From: Bacillota bacterium | GTDB lineage: Bacteria; Bacillota; Clostridia; Lachnospirales; Lachnospiraceae | Length of the DNA: 64,000 bases | Reading direction: 5' to 3' | NCBI GenBank assembly: GCA_023437365.1 | Contig: JAEZGK010000099.1 | Coordinates: 205,422 to 269,421, forward strand | Shown: piece by piece, positions 44,563 through 55,900 of the stretch | How positions within the stretch are numbered: position 1 is the first letter of the stretch | Layout: every line of letters begins with the position of its first letter | Notes under the pieces: generated by a model | Seen by the model: only the letters and a program-made list of their open reading frames with translations | Told to the model about the DNA's origin: nothing | Database searches by the model: none | Position numbers and translations under genes: made by a program

Positions 44563-44633
44563 GAAATGGGTGTGTACTAGGGCTACTAAATTATACGTAC
44601 GATTCTATGGATTAACGAAAAAGGAGAAAAGAA

Positions 44634-47600
44634 ATGGGATTTGATCCAGTAAAAGCGTCATTTAATATAACAGAGAAATATAAACGTTATCTTAATACAA
44701 TATTCGATATATCTGATAAAACATATTCTGAGCAATTTAAAAAAGAATTATCAAATCAAAAGATGTTTGCAAATGGACCACTTCTTGATGTGACAGATTC
44801 ATTTGTTAAAGGGAAAAGTATAAACGAACTTATTGATGAAGCGATATTACCTAAAAGTTTTTGGAAAGTAGGTATGCCTTTAACGAGACCATTGTATAAA
44901 CATCAGGAATTGGCTATTAGAATAGCAGGTAATGATAAAAACATGGTAGTTTCTACAGGCACAGGCTCAGGTAAGACGGAAAGCTTCCTAATACCAGTTT
45001 TAAAACATATTATAGAGGAAGAAGAGGCAGGAAAACTTTCACCAGGAGTTCGAGCATTAATTATTTACCCAATGAATGCACTGGCGAATGATCAATTAGC
45101 TAGGTTGAGGCTACTATTAGCCAACTATTCAGAAATATGCTTTGGAAGTTATACTGGACAAACGAAAGAAAAGTATGATGATGCCTTGGTAGAATATAAA
45201 ACCCTTAACAATGGGAATTTACCATTAAAAAATGAATTAATTTGCCGCAAGCAAATGAAAGATAAGCCTCCGCATATTTTTATTACGAATTATGCGATGC
45301 TTGAATATTTAATGCTCAGACCAGATGATAGTGTATTTTTTAGCTCTAAATACGCTGATAAGTGGAAATATATCATTCTAGATGAAGCACATGTATACAA
45401 TGGATCAACCGGTATTGAAGTGTCAATGCTTCTTAGACGCTTAAAAGCTAAGCTGGAAAACAAAAAGATTAGATATATACTAACAAGTGCAACTTTAGGT
45501 GGAGAAGAGGATGATGTCGAAGTCTCTCAATTTGCATCTAATTTATGTGCATCAAAATTTAATGAAAGTGATGTAATAAGAGCATATAGGATTTCTCCAG
45601 TTGCACAACATGATAAGGGCAAATTAGATATTAATTTTTATAGTTCTATAGCAGGCTTAATTAATAATTGTGAAACGGATTGTTCAATATTAGATTACAT
45701 AAAAGAGACAAAATACATTCAAAGTACTACTAATTCGCTTCAAGAACTTCTTTACGATTTAGTAGTGCATGATGAAAATTATTGGAAAATTAGAGAATTA
45801 CTACGGATACCACAAACCGTGATTGCGATAGCGAATGCCATGAGCTGGAGATATGAGCAAGTTACAGATTTTGTTACAGTAGTAACTAAGTGTGAAAAAA
45901 ATGGAGACAAACTTTTTGACGCTAGGTACCATATGTTTTTAAGAGCAACCGAGAGTGTATTCATAACCTTATATCCGAGTAATAAATTGTTTTTAGCGAG
46001 AAAAGACAAACATGTAGAAAATGGAGTTACATATAAAGTATTCGAGATAGCAACCTGTGGTTCGTGTCATGCGGTTTATTTAATTGGCAAAGTGGAGAAC
46101 AGTTATTTGAAACAATCATCAGGGTATTTAGAAGCTAATCAACGAACAGTGTTTTTGCTTGGTGATAATATCTCAGATACCGATGAGGAACATAGTCTTC
46201 AAGATGAACAGATTGAGGCAAACACATATGAAATCTGTGCATGCTGTGGTTTTTTACGAAAAACCGGAAGTAACGAGAAGAATAAATGCGAGCATGATAT
46301 TAAATATTTCATAAAAGTAATACAAGTTGATATAAGAAATGAACAAGGAAAGCTTACTAAATGTTTGGCATGTGAAAATTCAAACTATTACGGGATATTA
46401 AGAATGTTCTTCTCGGGTCAGGAAGCCGTTACAAGTGTGGTCGGAACTGCATTATTTGAAGAATTGCCTTCCTATGTGATTCGCCAAGAGGTAGTCGTAG
46501 AGGAGGATGATACTGGGTTTGGGGTAAAAAACAGTACGATTCACAAGGAGAAAATTAAACAAGCAAAACAGTTCATTGCTTTTTCGGATAGCAGACAAGC
46601 GGCAGCTTTCTATGCTAGTTATCTTGATCAAACTTATCGAAACATTCTATATAAAAGATTAATAACCGAAACATTATCCATGCAAAAGGTAAATAACTTT
46701 TATAGAAATGTCCCTACATTTATAGAAGATTTAATTTACCAATTTGAAAAGTATAATATTTCATCAGGTAATATGGATATAACTCGAAAGGAGGCATGGA
46801 AAGCTTTATTACAAGAATTAACGGATAATAATGGGAACACCTCATTATATAGCATGGGCTTGTTAGGTATATCAATCGATGATAAGCAGATGGTACCTAA
46901 TGAAAAGTACCATTTATCAGCTAAAGAAGTAGGAACATTATGTAATGTATTTGCTTTAGGTATGATGGCAGATGCTGCTATTTCTTATGATGAACCACTA
47001 AATAAAGCTGATCGGGAGTATTTTACTCATAATGGAATTGAATACAGGTATACCTTATCTGACAGCAATAATAAAGCATATATAAGATCCTTCATTCCAG
47101 TTACAGCACGCCTTTTAAATAAACGTATGGATTATTTGATACGTGTCTTAATGAAAAAAGGGTTTGTTATCGATAACATACTAGCGGCAAAACTCTTAAC
47201 TGGAATTTGGAATAACATATTTATAAATGAAAGTATTGTCAAAGCATCTGAAGGTACCTATAAAATAAATATTGAAAAGGTTATGATCTCAAAACCAAGA
47301 GAGTATTTTATCTGCACAAAGTGTAGAAAGGTTACTGCATATAATATAGAAGGAGTATGCCCTACTTATAAATGCGATGGAGATTTGGTAAATATTGAGT
47401 TGAAAAAAGCATTTAATGAAAATCATTATTATCGGATGTATCAAGAAATAGATATAAGAGATTTAAGGATTGTCGAACATACCGCTCAATTGAATAAAGA
47501 AACTGCGTACGATTACCAAAAGAAGTTTCAAAGAAAAGAAATTGACATATTAAGCTGTTCAACAACATTTGAAATGGGTGTAGATGTAGGTACTCTTGAA

Positions 47601-49334
47601 ACTGTATTCATGCGTAATATGCCACCTTCTCCTTCAAATTACGCACAGAGGGCCGGTAGAGCCGGGCGATCTAAACATTCTGCAGCATACGCGTTAACTT
47701 TTTGTAATAAATCAAATCATGATTTTTCCTTTTTTAGTTCACCGGAAAAAATGATTCGTGGAAGAATTAATCCGCCTAAATTTAATGTTGAAAATGAAAA
47801 AATAGCAATAAGACACTTGTATGCAAGTGCATTAAGTTTCTTTTGGAAGTTATATCCTCAGTACTTTTCAAAGGCAGCAGATATGGCAGTCGGGACAGAC
47901 AGCCGCATAAGCGGATATGAATGTTTAAACAGTTATTTACAATCACATCCGGAGGATCTTAAATCGTATTGTGAAGATTTCTTGCCAGATGTTTTAAGGA
48001 TGAAATTTGGAGTTGGCTCCTATCAATGGGTAAACGGATTAATTAACAATAATCTTGATACACCAGGGGCTTTAACAAAAGCAATTGCTGAGTATGATTA
48101 TGAAGTTAAAGTAATCCAGAAAGCAATTGATCGAGCTATCGCTTCTGAAAGTAAGATTATTGGGTATCTTTTTGCCCGTAAAAAAGTATATGAAAATGAG
48201 GATATACTAAGCTTCTTATCTCGGAAGAACGTTTTGCCTAAGTATGGATTTCCAGTTGACACGGTTGAATTATCAATAAATGACCATTCAGGAAAAAGCA
48301 GCTTAGGATTAGAATTACAGAGAGATCTACAAATGGCCATTTCTGAATATGCACCTGGGTCACAAATTGTAGCAAATGGAAACCTAATTACCAGTAGGTA
48401 TATTAAGAAAATTCCAAATATGAGTTGGAAGATGTACGATTATATCTACTGTGACATATGTAAAACATTGAATATAGAACCACACGTATTTGAAGATGAA
48501 TATTCTAATCTTAATATTTGCCATCAATGTAATAGTCCGATTAATAAATTAAGTCGAAGAACATTTCTAGTACCTGCCTTTGGTTTTGAAGCAGATGGTG
48601 ACAAGATAGAAAAACCTAGTTTAATTAGACCAGAAAAAACATATCGAAGTGAAATCGCATATGTGGGTAGAAAACCAACTACTCCAATTAATTTTAGAAT
48701 AGGAAATTCTGATATTGAACTAATTATGAGTCAGAGCGATGAAATGGTTGTCTTAAATGAATCAAACTTCTTTGTATGTGAGACATGTGGATATACCGAC
48801 TTAGATGACAAACATGTAACAAAAGTAAAGCAGCAGCAGCATAAAAATGCTGGCGGATATATATGTAAAAATGGGGAAAAGAATCATCTTAAAAGATTTT
48901 CCCTTGGATATCGCTTCGAAACAGATGTAGTACAATTAAGATTTATTAATCCTGATTTAATAGAATGGGAAAGCGCTCTATCGGTTTTATATGCGATCTT
49001 AAAGGGAATATGTAACTACTTAAATATTGAGCAGAATGATATATCGGGGTGTCTGCAATACTTCTATAATACAGTTACATATAGACCTAACTTCGCACTT
49101 GTATTATATGATAGAACACCAGGAGGAGCTGGACATGTAAAGAGACTAGATAATCAGGAAGTATTGCGCAGTATTATTTTAGAAACGCTTAATTTTGTAA
49201 AAGAGTGTTCCTGCGGAGGGGAAGCAATGGATGCATCTTGTTATGGTTGTTTACGAAATTATTATAATCAAAAACATCATGATATACTTAAAAGAAGCTA
49301 TGTAGTAGAGTTTTTAAATAAACTTTTAGAATAA
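44634..49334 (+). CDS. DEAH-box helicase with C-terminal DUF1998 (DruE-like)
   Basis: A 1566-residue SF2 helicase. Motif I is STGTGSGKTESFLIPVL near residue 105, motif II ILDEAH near 247, motif III SATLGG near 285, and motifs V-VI are EMGVDVGTLETVF and QRAGRAGRS near 980-1015. Zinc-knuckle Cys pairs lie between (CGSCHAVYLIGK, CACCGFLRK, CTKCRK, CDICKT). The C-terminal DUF1998 domain has LYDRTPGGAGHVKR near 1493 and CSCGGEAMDASCYGCLRNYY near 1523. This architecture is that of DruE in Druantia and of DrmB-linked helicases in DISARM; the single preceding large gene and absence of a methylase favour Druantia type III. AAGGAG precedes the ATG. Confidence 0.85.
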   Translation: MGFDPVKASFNITEKYKRYLNTIFDISDKTYSEQFKKELSNQKMFANGPLLDVTDSFVKGKSINELIDEAILPKSFWKVGMPLTRPLYKHQELAIRIAGNDKNMVVSTGTGSGKTESFLIPVLKHIIEEEEAGKLSPGVRALIIYPMNALANDQLARLRLLLANYSEICFGSYTGQTKEKYDDALVEYKTLNNGNLPLKNELICRKQMKDKPPHIFITNYAMLEYLMLRPDDSVFFSSKYADKWKYIILDEAHVYNGSTGIEVSMLLRRLKAKLENKKIRYILTSATLGGEEDDVEVSQFASNLCASKFNESDVIRAYRISPVAQHDKGKLDINFYSSIAGLINNCETDCSILDYIKETKYIQSTTNSLQELLYDLVVHDENYWKIRELLRIPQTVIAIANAMSWRYEQVTDFVTVVTKCEKNGDKLFDARYHMFLRATESVFITLYPSNKLFLARKDKHVENGVTYKVFEIATCGSCHAVYLIGKVENSYLKQSSGYLEANQRTVFLLGDNISDTDEEHSLQDEQIEANTYEICACCGFLRKTGSNEKNKCEHDIKYFIKVIQVDIRNEQGKLTKCLACENSNYYGILRMFFSGQEAVTSVVGTALFEELPSYVIRQEVVVEEDDTGFGVKNSTIHKEKIKQAKQFIAFSDSRQAAAFYASYLDQTYRNILYKRLITETLSMQKVNNFYRNVPTFIEDLIYQFEKYNISSGNMDITRKEAWKALLQELTDNNGNTSLYSMGLLGISIDDKQMVPNEKYHLSAKEVGTLCNVFALGMMADAAISYDEPLNKADREYFTHNGIEYRYTLSDSNNKAYIRSFIPVTARLLNKRMDYLIRVLMKKGFVIDNILAAKLLTGIWNNIFINESIVKASEGTYKINIEKVMISKPREYFICTKCRKVTAYNIEGVCPTYKCDGDLVNIELKKAFNENHYYRMYQEIDIRDLRIVEHTAQLNKETAYDYQKKFQRKEIDILSCSTTFEMGVDVGTLETVFMRNMPPSPSNYAQRAGRAGRSKHSAAYALTFCNKSNHDFSFFSSPEKMIRGRINPPKFNVENEKIAIRHLYASALSFFWKLYPQYFSKAADMAVGTDSRISGYECLNSYLQSHPEDLKSYCEDFLPDVLRMKFGVGSYQWVNGLINNNLDTPGALTKAIAEYDYEVKVIQKAIDRAIASESKIIGYLFARKKVYENEDILSFLSRKNVLPKYGFPVDTVELSINDHSGKSSLGLELQRDLQMAISEYAPGSQIVANGNLITSRYIKKIPNMSWKMYDYIYCDICKTLNIEPHVFEDEYSNLNICHQCNSPINKLSRRTFLVPAFGFEADGDKIEKPSLIRPEKTYRSEIAYVGRKPTTPINFRIGNSDIELIMSQSDEMVVLNESNFFVCETCGYTDLDDKHVTKVKQQQHKNAGGYICKNGEKNHLKRFSLGYRFETDVVQLRFINPDLIEWESALSVLYAILKGICNYLNIEQNDISGCLQYFYNTVTYRPNFALVLYDRTPGGAGHVKRLDNQEVLRSIILETLNFVKECSCGGEAMDASCYGCLRNYYNQKHHDILKRSYVVEFLNKLLE

Positions 49335-49809
49335 TACCATGATCTGTCCGCTTGTCATGATAATTTATCCTTTAAAGGACGGTAACAGACAAAGCATGAA
49401 AAGAAAGTGAAAGCCAGCGTTCTAAATGCTGACGGTACGTGGAGGAAAGGCCAAATGAATACGAATTAACGGTCTAACTTATATGATGTCTTCACACAGA
49501 AGTTGTTTCGCTTACCGGGATTATCATAGAGGCTATGCAAGGAAAGCAGAGAGGCAGCTTAAAGATTTTGGGAGGATGTAGTCAATTTGCCACCAGGTAA
49601 ATTGGAGGTAGCTAAATGCTTAACTCAAAATTGAAGAAAACGGCTATTTCAATCTTCGTAATTTCGGTCGTAAATTATAAGCGAATCGCCGAAAAGACTC
49701 AGATGTTTTCATCTGAGCTTATAATCGAAACGCAAGGATCAGTGCACTAAAAATAAGGTTTAAAAAGACATTCGGATATAAAGCAAACTAATAGAAGGAG
49801 TATAACAGC
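49335..49809. other. Gene-free structured region between island modules
   Basis: No gene is supported. AAAGTGAAAGCCAGCG … GACGGTACGTGGAGGAAAGG … ATGATGTCTTCACACAGAAG (49405-49505) has the look of group II intron RNA but I cannot assign domains. At 49674-49725 a two-part hairpin is clear: CTCAGATG-TTTT-CATCTGAG with an outer TTATAAGC/GCTTATAA stem directly adjacent. AAGGAG at 49795 belongs to the next gene. GC content rises from here rightward. Confidence 0.5.
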
Positions 49810-51243
49810 ATGAATCATGCAGAAGGAATAGACCGATCTGTTCTTGGATTGAGTGCTGATGAAGAGGGGTTCAGCTTTACATCTTCCATTGAAACTGCAA
49901 TAATATCTGCGGAAACTGAAATCCAGAGCCTGGAAGAGACAACCAAATCAGTTAAGAGTCTCAGACCTAACTGTGATAAATTGGATTATGCCTTGGCTGC
50001 AAGTTCAGGAGTTTTGTGTGGCATCATTGATATTTTCCTGGTTGGAAAACCCGGAGAGTCCCCGGCTGGCGATGTTACTGATAAGTGGTTTGCAAATCGG
50101 ACAACTGATTTCGCTAAACTTTGCGGATGGGATGGCAATAGGAATGATCCACCGTCATCAGCAATCCGATTTCTTGAGAATAAATTTAAAATCCCATATG
50201 ACCAGCGCGGAGCTGGTGATGCTGCCAGTATCATATTTGATTTGAATCCTGCAAATCATCATTTCAAATCACTTGGACATAATCCGACATTGCTTGGTTT
50301 GTTCTTTTCGATATTAGATCAGTTCACAAATCAATCACACTTTGTTTCCGGCGGAGAACTGATATCTTTACAGAATGCTGATGGAAACTTCGAACTTCGC
50401 GGCAATCGTTTTCCATCAAAATTGTTTTGTGGGTTCGTCAACTGGTTTGGCCACTTGATTTCCGATATTTCCGGATCATTCGGCAGTAAAGGTCGAGGGA
50501 TGGGAATACCTTCTCCGTTTTGGGCATGGACGAACGATATTATTGCAATAAAGAGCAAACTGAACATTCCTATTTCACATTTTGACAACACAATAAATGA
50601 GCTGGCTCTGAGTATATATAAAGAAGGATACGACATCCGCTTTCAAGCGACCCAGGTCATTCCAGTCATTATTAATGAAATCATTGTCCGGTTGGTATAT
50701 GCGATAAGGCGATTGATACAATATTTCATAACAACAGAGAAAGAAGAACGTTCGGCATCCGCTATGTGGAAAGCTTGTGAGCCGTTCTCAAATTCCACAG
50801 TAAAAAGAATGCTTACAGTAGCGCACGGTACCTTCTGCATGATAAATCTCGGCGATGCTACCATACGGGCGTGCATAACCGGAGGTGGGACCTTAAATGT
50901 GACTGAATTTTTCCTTCGACTTAACATAGTGGGAGTGGGACGCTTCACAATTTCATTGTACGGCGAAGCAAAGCGGGCCGTTGTAATACGAAAAGCTGAA
51001 TCCGAAGCTCAGTTTTCAAGAAGAGAAATAACCATCGTAGAAAACTATCTGCGCGGACTCTCATTTTTATCCGAGTTATACGATGATAAGGCTCTTGTAG
51101 ATTTTGTTGATGATTTTAAGAACAGTGATATGTATGTTCAGGCATTCCAGAAATCTGCCCGGTTGGCAGAACTCAGAAAGGTCCCTGATAAAGAGATACT
51201 TAGGACAAAATCCGACATAGATTCATATTTTAGGGGGGTGTAA
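49810..51243 (+). CDS. Unknown protein, first gene of a two-gene defence-like unit
   Basis: A 477-residue protein of no family I can name. Recognisable stretches are SGVLCGIIDIFLVG (69-82), GSFGSKGRGMGIPSPFWAW (220-238) and a hydrophobic helical stretch at about 286-315 (VIPVIINEIIVRLVYAIRRL). A predicted helical C-terminus ends in charged residues. AAGGAG precedes the ATG by nine bases. Its stop is only six bases before the next start, so the two are cotranscribed and probably act together. Composition is richer in GC than the Druantia-like genes, suggesting another origin. Confidence 0.75.
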   Translation: MNHAEGIDRSVLGLSADEEGFSFTSSIETAIISAETEIQSLEETTKSVKSLRPNCDKLDYALAASSGVLCGIIDIFLVGKPGESPAGDVTDKWFANRTTDFAKLCGWDGNRNDPPSSAIRFLENKFKIPYDQRGAGDAASIIFDLNPANHHFKSLGHNPTLLGLFFSILDQFTNQSHFVSGGELISLQNADGNFELRGNRFPSKLFCGFVNWFGHLISDISGSFGSKGRGMGIPSPFWAWTNDIIAIKSKLNIPISHFDNTINELALSIYKEGYDIRFQATQVIPVIINEIIVRLVYAIRRLIQYFITTEKEERSASAMWKACEPFSNSTVKRMLTVAHGTFCMINLGDATIRACITGGGTLNVTEFFLRLNIVGVGRFTISLYGEAKRAVVIRKAESEAQFSRREITIVENYLRGLSFLSELYDDKALVDFVDDFKNSDMYVQAFQKSARLAELRKVPDKEILRTKSDIDSYFRGV

Positions 51244-51249
51244 CAGACA

Positions 51250-52350
51250 ATGAGCAAGAAAAAATCGAGGTTAAAACTTGCCCAAGAGCATGCAGAATCG
51301 GCTATCAAGAAAGTAAATGATAAAATTGACGCGTTGGGAACACACACAAGCCAGCTTTATGATGAATTGAACACCATACAAAAAATCTTTGACAATATTA
51401 GAAATGTTCCAGGCGAGAAGCGATTAGAGTATGAAAAACTAAAAAAAATCTGTCTGAACTGGAAACAGCAAGCAGAAAAGATTGAATCAGATTACAAAAA
51501 TGCCGCTGCAAAAAATGCTGGAAAAGGTGCTGCTGGTGTAGGCTCCGGGATCGCAGTTGCAGCCCTTGGCCCTACTGCTGCAATGGGAATTGCGACAACG
51601 TTCGGTATTGCATCAACAGGAACAGCTATATCTACATTGAGTGGCGCCGCAGCTACCAATGCGGCATTAGCTTGGTTGGGCGGAGGTGCGCTTGCGACCG
51701 GAGGTGGAGGAATGGCTGCTGGAAATGCATTCCTGGCTCTTGCCGGACCTGTCGGTTGGGCGATTGCCGGAGTTGCGCTTGTGGCCAGTGGGCTTCTGCT
51801 ACGGAAAGGGAAAAGTGATCAGAACCGTCTTGAAGATATTTTCACCCTCATTAGTAAGCGTGATGTTAAATCATACGAACTTGCTATTGTAGAAATAAAT
51901 GAGCGTATAAACCGCATTAAAGATGAAAGCCAAAAACTCAATAGTGCAAGCGATAGAACAAGAGTATTTGGCCTGGACTACAACTTAATGACAGAATCAC
52001 AGCAATATGAATTGGGTTCTTATGTGAATTTGATGAATTCTTCTACTCAATTGCTGGTTAATCCGATAACTGGATTGCAGCCAAAATATGACATAGGCGA
52101 TCTGAAGGAATACATAACTTTCAGAAATAAGATGGTTGATGATAAGCAGAAATCTTTGATTATTTCTCTCTCCAATCTCTTGTTTAAGCTAAATCTTGAT
52201 GAAAAAGATAAGACACTATTATGGAAGTCTTTCAAAGGAAACAAGAAGTTCTTGTCTACGATAGAAATGTCAAAGAAGGATTTTGAATATTCAATTATTG
52301 AAACAGTAACTGATGCTCTTAAGCATAAGTATCGTTCAGAAAAAGGTTGA
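51250..52350 (+). CDS. Coiled-coil protein with long glycine-zipper hydrophobic segment
   Basis: A 366-residue protein. Residues about 5-90 are charged coiled coil (AQEHAESAIKKVNDKIDALG; QQAEKIESDYKNAAAK). Residues about 91-188 form a long Gly/Ala-rich hydrophobic segment (GAAATNAALAWLGGGALATG, then GGGMAAGNAFLALAGPVGWA) of the glycine-zipper type seen in membrane-inserting proteins. Residues 190-366 are helical and charged. GGGGGGTG precedes the ATG. A pore- or membrane-acting partner of the preceding protein is plausible but unproven. Confidence 0.75.
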   Translation: MSKKKSRLKLAQEHAESAIKKVNDKIDALGTHTSQLYDELNTIQKIFDNIRNVPGEKRLEYEKLKKICLNWKQQAEKIESDYKNAAAKNAGKGAAGVGSGIAVAALGPTAAMGIATTFGIASTGTAISTLSGAAATNAALAWLGGGALATGGGGMAAGNAFLALAGPVGWAIAGVALVASGLLLRKGKSDQNRLEDIFTLISKRDVKSYELAIVEINERINRIKDESQKLNSASDRTRVFGLDYNLMTESQQYELGSYVNLMNSSTQLLVNPITGLQPKYDIGDLKEYITFRNKMVDDKQKSLIISLSNLLFKLNLDEKDKTLLWKSFKGNKKFLSTIEMSKKDFEYSIIETVTDALKHKYRSEKG

Positions 52351-52586
52351 TATGATTGATAGCAATATTGAGATAAACGGTGCTGCTGTCCTGGAGTACT
52401 AGCAAAAGACTTGAAAACTCCATAATATGGATACATATTATACTTAACAAAAAGAAAGCAAATAGCTTCCCGATAAGCTACCCGAAGGAGTCGTAATATC
52501 AACAAAAGAAAAAATTGTTGTTACTTGCGGTGTTGAGTCAATCAATATAAAGTATGATGAAAAACAAACAAAATGGGGGGTATTAA
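52351..52586. other. Intergenic region with coding remnants
   Basis: A 17-codon frame at 52352 and a stop-free stretch at about 52459-52586 (…EGVVISTKEKIVVTCGVESI…) lack starts. They may be relics of a gene once present here. GGGGGG at 52573-52579 is the ribosome site of the helicase gene. Confidence 0.35.
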
Positions 52587-52793
52587 ATGGCTACAAACAT
52601 CACTGTACGTCTGCCTTGGCACATGAACGGTTGGAATGGAACCGTGTGCAAAGACCCAAAAGGCAACACTTATTGTTCGGGCAGGTTTTCATATCCTGGC
52701 GACGCCATCGCCACAACAAAAGATGAGGCCTACGAGGTTGGGTATGCTGGAAACATTGCGGTCAACTCGATACTCCGCCGCCATGTGCCTTAA
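52587..52793 (+). pseudogene. N-terminal fragment of frameshifted RecD-like helicase
   Basis: ATG 52587 with a strong GGGGGG site starts a 68-residue frame (MATNITVRLPWHMNGWNG). The frame ends early, but the alternative frame, in phase with the helicase gene at 52919, is open from about 52750 and reads TPPPCALSCNAFGSEAIHCR then LEPPTWFNGAKGVRADVPPY up to the ATG at 52919. A single -1 shift between about 52740 and 52780 would join them into one protein of about 1185 residues. No slippery heptamer is seen, so mutation or sequencing error is more likely than programmed shifting. Confidence 0.75.
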
Positions 52794-52918
52794 GCTGTAA
52801 TGCATTTGGAAGCGAAGCTATCCATTGTCGACTCGAACCGCCAACTTGGTTCAATGGGGCAAAAGGCGTTCGGGCTGATGTACCTCCATACACAGTTCAT
52901 ATCTGGCCTTATGAACAG

Positions 52919-55900
52919 ATGTATACTGATGAAGTGACGGCTACTGCTACCGCTGGTCGGTCATATAACAACGACACGCGACGCAAATTGGCTAAGGAAT
53001 ATTTTGATCAGTTGGTTCCTAACGAGTCGATACTTGTCTATTATGCGAATTACAGCAACCCATTCTGTGATGAAGAAAAGCAGCGTTATATTGTCGTCGG
53101 CATCGCTCGATTAAGCCAACCAGTTGGCAGAGAAATGTTCTTTGAGAATGTTTCTGAAGAGAACAAGCGTGATTATGCTAACGGTCTTGTTTGGCAGCGG
53201 TCACTGACTTCAGCGTACCCCGAACAGGGGATGCGAATACCATATGAACTCTACTATGACAATCAAGAGGTCCTGGATAATATAATTATTGAACCTGATA
53301 ATCCAAGGGCGTTCAAATATGCAACCCGAGAAATATCCGATGATGATCATATCACTCTTGTTGAGCAATTAATTGGGGTAGCCGAGTATCTCTCTGAACT
53401 TGGTGATACATCACAAAACTGGGCATTACGTAAACAATGGCTATCTGATTTACTCAGTGAACTATGGAAAAACCGTGGTGCATATCCTGGGTTTCCTCAG
53501 GCACTGAATTATCTAGGTCGTGATGACCTCTCTAAGAAGTACCTTGTTGAAACACGGAACAACGGCAGCGTTCAGGCATATGAGATAATAAAATCCGAAC
53601 TCGTATCAGACCCTCGAATGAAGCGGACTATCGCCCTAAAGGGCAAAGATAAAGAGAGGTTACTGTTAGACATCATCCCAAGATTCAATCTCTCGAAAGA
53701 ACAAGTAGCGGCACTTATAGATAAAGACGGCGTGGAAAATGGCATCTCGGCTTCTGCCAAAGAAATCGCTGAAAATCCTTATTTGCTCTGCGAGCAGTAT
53801 ATCGGCAATAGCCAAGACGATGTAATTTCATTTTATCAGATTGACAACGGTGCTTTGCCTTCTCCGGAATATGGTGTTAAGAAAATGACTGATGCTGACT
53901 CCGCTGAACGGTTTCGTGCTTTATGCGTGGATGCCTTGCATTGGGATAATACGCACAGTTTTACTCCTTCCGAGCGAGTTCTTGATTTGGTGAACCACCG
54001 TGTAAGTAAGATGCGCGAATGGCGGCAGAATAATTTTTCTGACATATATTTCGAGGTAGACCGTGAAATAATGTCAAAAGCGATAACATTCCGCACTGAT
54101 AAGAAGAGTGGCAAGCTTTATCTTTACCTCAATGAGGTTTATGAGGATGAGCGCCTTATTGAAAGCACTTTAAAGAACCTTGCAGCACGGGGAGATATTC
54201 AACTTAAGCAGCCGATAACTCCTGAAAAGTTCAAGGACACGCTTTTTGAAAGGACAAGTCCCTTAGCAGGTATACCTGAATATGGCGAAGCCATCCAAAA
54301 GCAAGCCGAAGTATGTGCCGAGGTTTTCCGAAAAGGGCTGTGTGTGATTTCTGGCGCGGCTGGCACCGGTAAAACATCACTTGTTAGCAGAATTATTGAT
54401 AAGATTAAGCAGACTGAGGGTGTGGGTGTGAGCATTAAGCTACTCGCTCCTACAGGAAAGGCTGCAGAGCGTATCCGAGAAAAGACGGGGCAAACTGCCA
54501 CTACTATTCATTCTTTGATAGCAGGTGCTGGCTGGTTAAACGACAATACGACTTTTAAGCGCTCTGGAGGCAAGCAGGACAAAGAAGTTAACACGGTAAT
54601 TATTGATGAAACATCGATGGTTGATTTGAGTCTGCTCGCCACACTATTCAGGGCTATACATTGGAATAATGTAAAACGCCTTATTCTTGTTGGAGATCCG
54701 AACCAGCTACCGCCTATTGGTCGTGGAAAAGTGTTTTCTGATACCATTGAGTGGCTACGCCGTGATTACCCAGCAAACGTCGGTGAGTTGAAATATAATA
54801 TTCGCCAAATGGAAAACCGAATCAATAATTGTGGAACGGGTATTGTAGACCTCGCAGAAATACTCATTCAGGAAAAGCAAAATGATATTGAAAAATCGAT
54901 GCGCGAGACGGTACTGCGCAAAATTCAAGAGGGCAACATTGTTGATAAGGATTTAACTGTTCGCTACTGGCAAACAGGAGACGACCTCGATGAACTCTTA
55001 AAACAGGAACTTATCTATGATTTAGGTTCCGATCCAGAGGGTGATAAATTGCCTGAATGTTGGATTAACGCTTGTAAGCTGCCAGACAGCCAAGAGCGCA
55101 ACCCTTCATTCCTTCAAGTACTATCACCATTTAGAGGTGATGACCACGGGACCGACAGACTAAATACCGTTCTGCAATCGCTCCTTAACGGTGGGTGGGA
55201 GAGCAAATTTACGCTAGATGCAATCACGCTGTTCGATAAGGTAATCCAGTTTGTAAACCGTCCAAGGTCTAATCCGATTTACGCGTATAATTGGGATAAG
55301 AGGAAAAATGAGCAGATAGAGGTATTCAACGGCGATATGGGCTTTGCCTATCCTCATGGCTTCGACTCAAAGAAATGGCGCTATATGCACAAGCTTGAAC
55401 ATTTTTCTGTTAAATTCAAAGGTAAGGAAAATTACTCTGTCGGTTATGGGGGAAGCTTAGGTAAAACAGATAAGGGCTGGTGGATGAGGGATGAAGATCC
55501 AATCAACAACCTTGAACTTGCTTACGCTATCTCCGTTCATAAATCGCAGGGTAGCGAATTTGGCAGAGTCTACCTCGTGTTGCCAAAACGTAAAAGTTCA
55601 ACCTTGTCTATGGAACTGCTTTATACGGCGGTAACGAGGGCAAAGGGTAGACTTGTGCTATTCATTCAAGAGGACATTTCGGCTTTGTCCTGCTTGACCA
55701 AAATTGAGCGATCAGCGATTAGACGCATAAACTCCTCTGTTTTTAAGTTTGAGCCATTACCGGAGCAGCTATCATATTTACCCGAATATTATGAGGAGTA
55801 CAAGGTTATCGCAACATTAGCAGACTACTTTGTTCGTTCAAAGTCAGAGGCTCTTATTGCTAATGCGCTCCACGCCACGGGATTAGACTTCAGTTATGAA

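Noticed and set aside
44634..49334. DISARM DrmA/DrmB
   Set aside because: Helicase and DUF1998 are in one polypeptide and no DrmC or methylase is nearby, so Druantia fits better.
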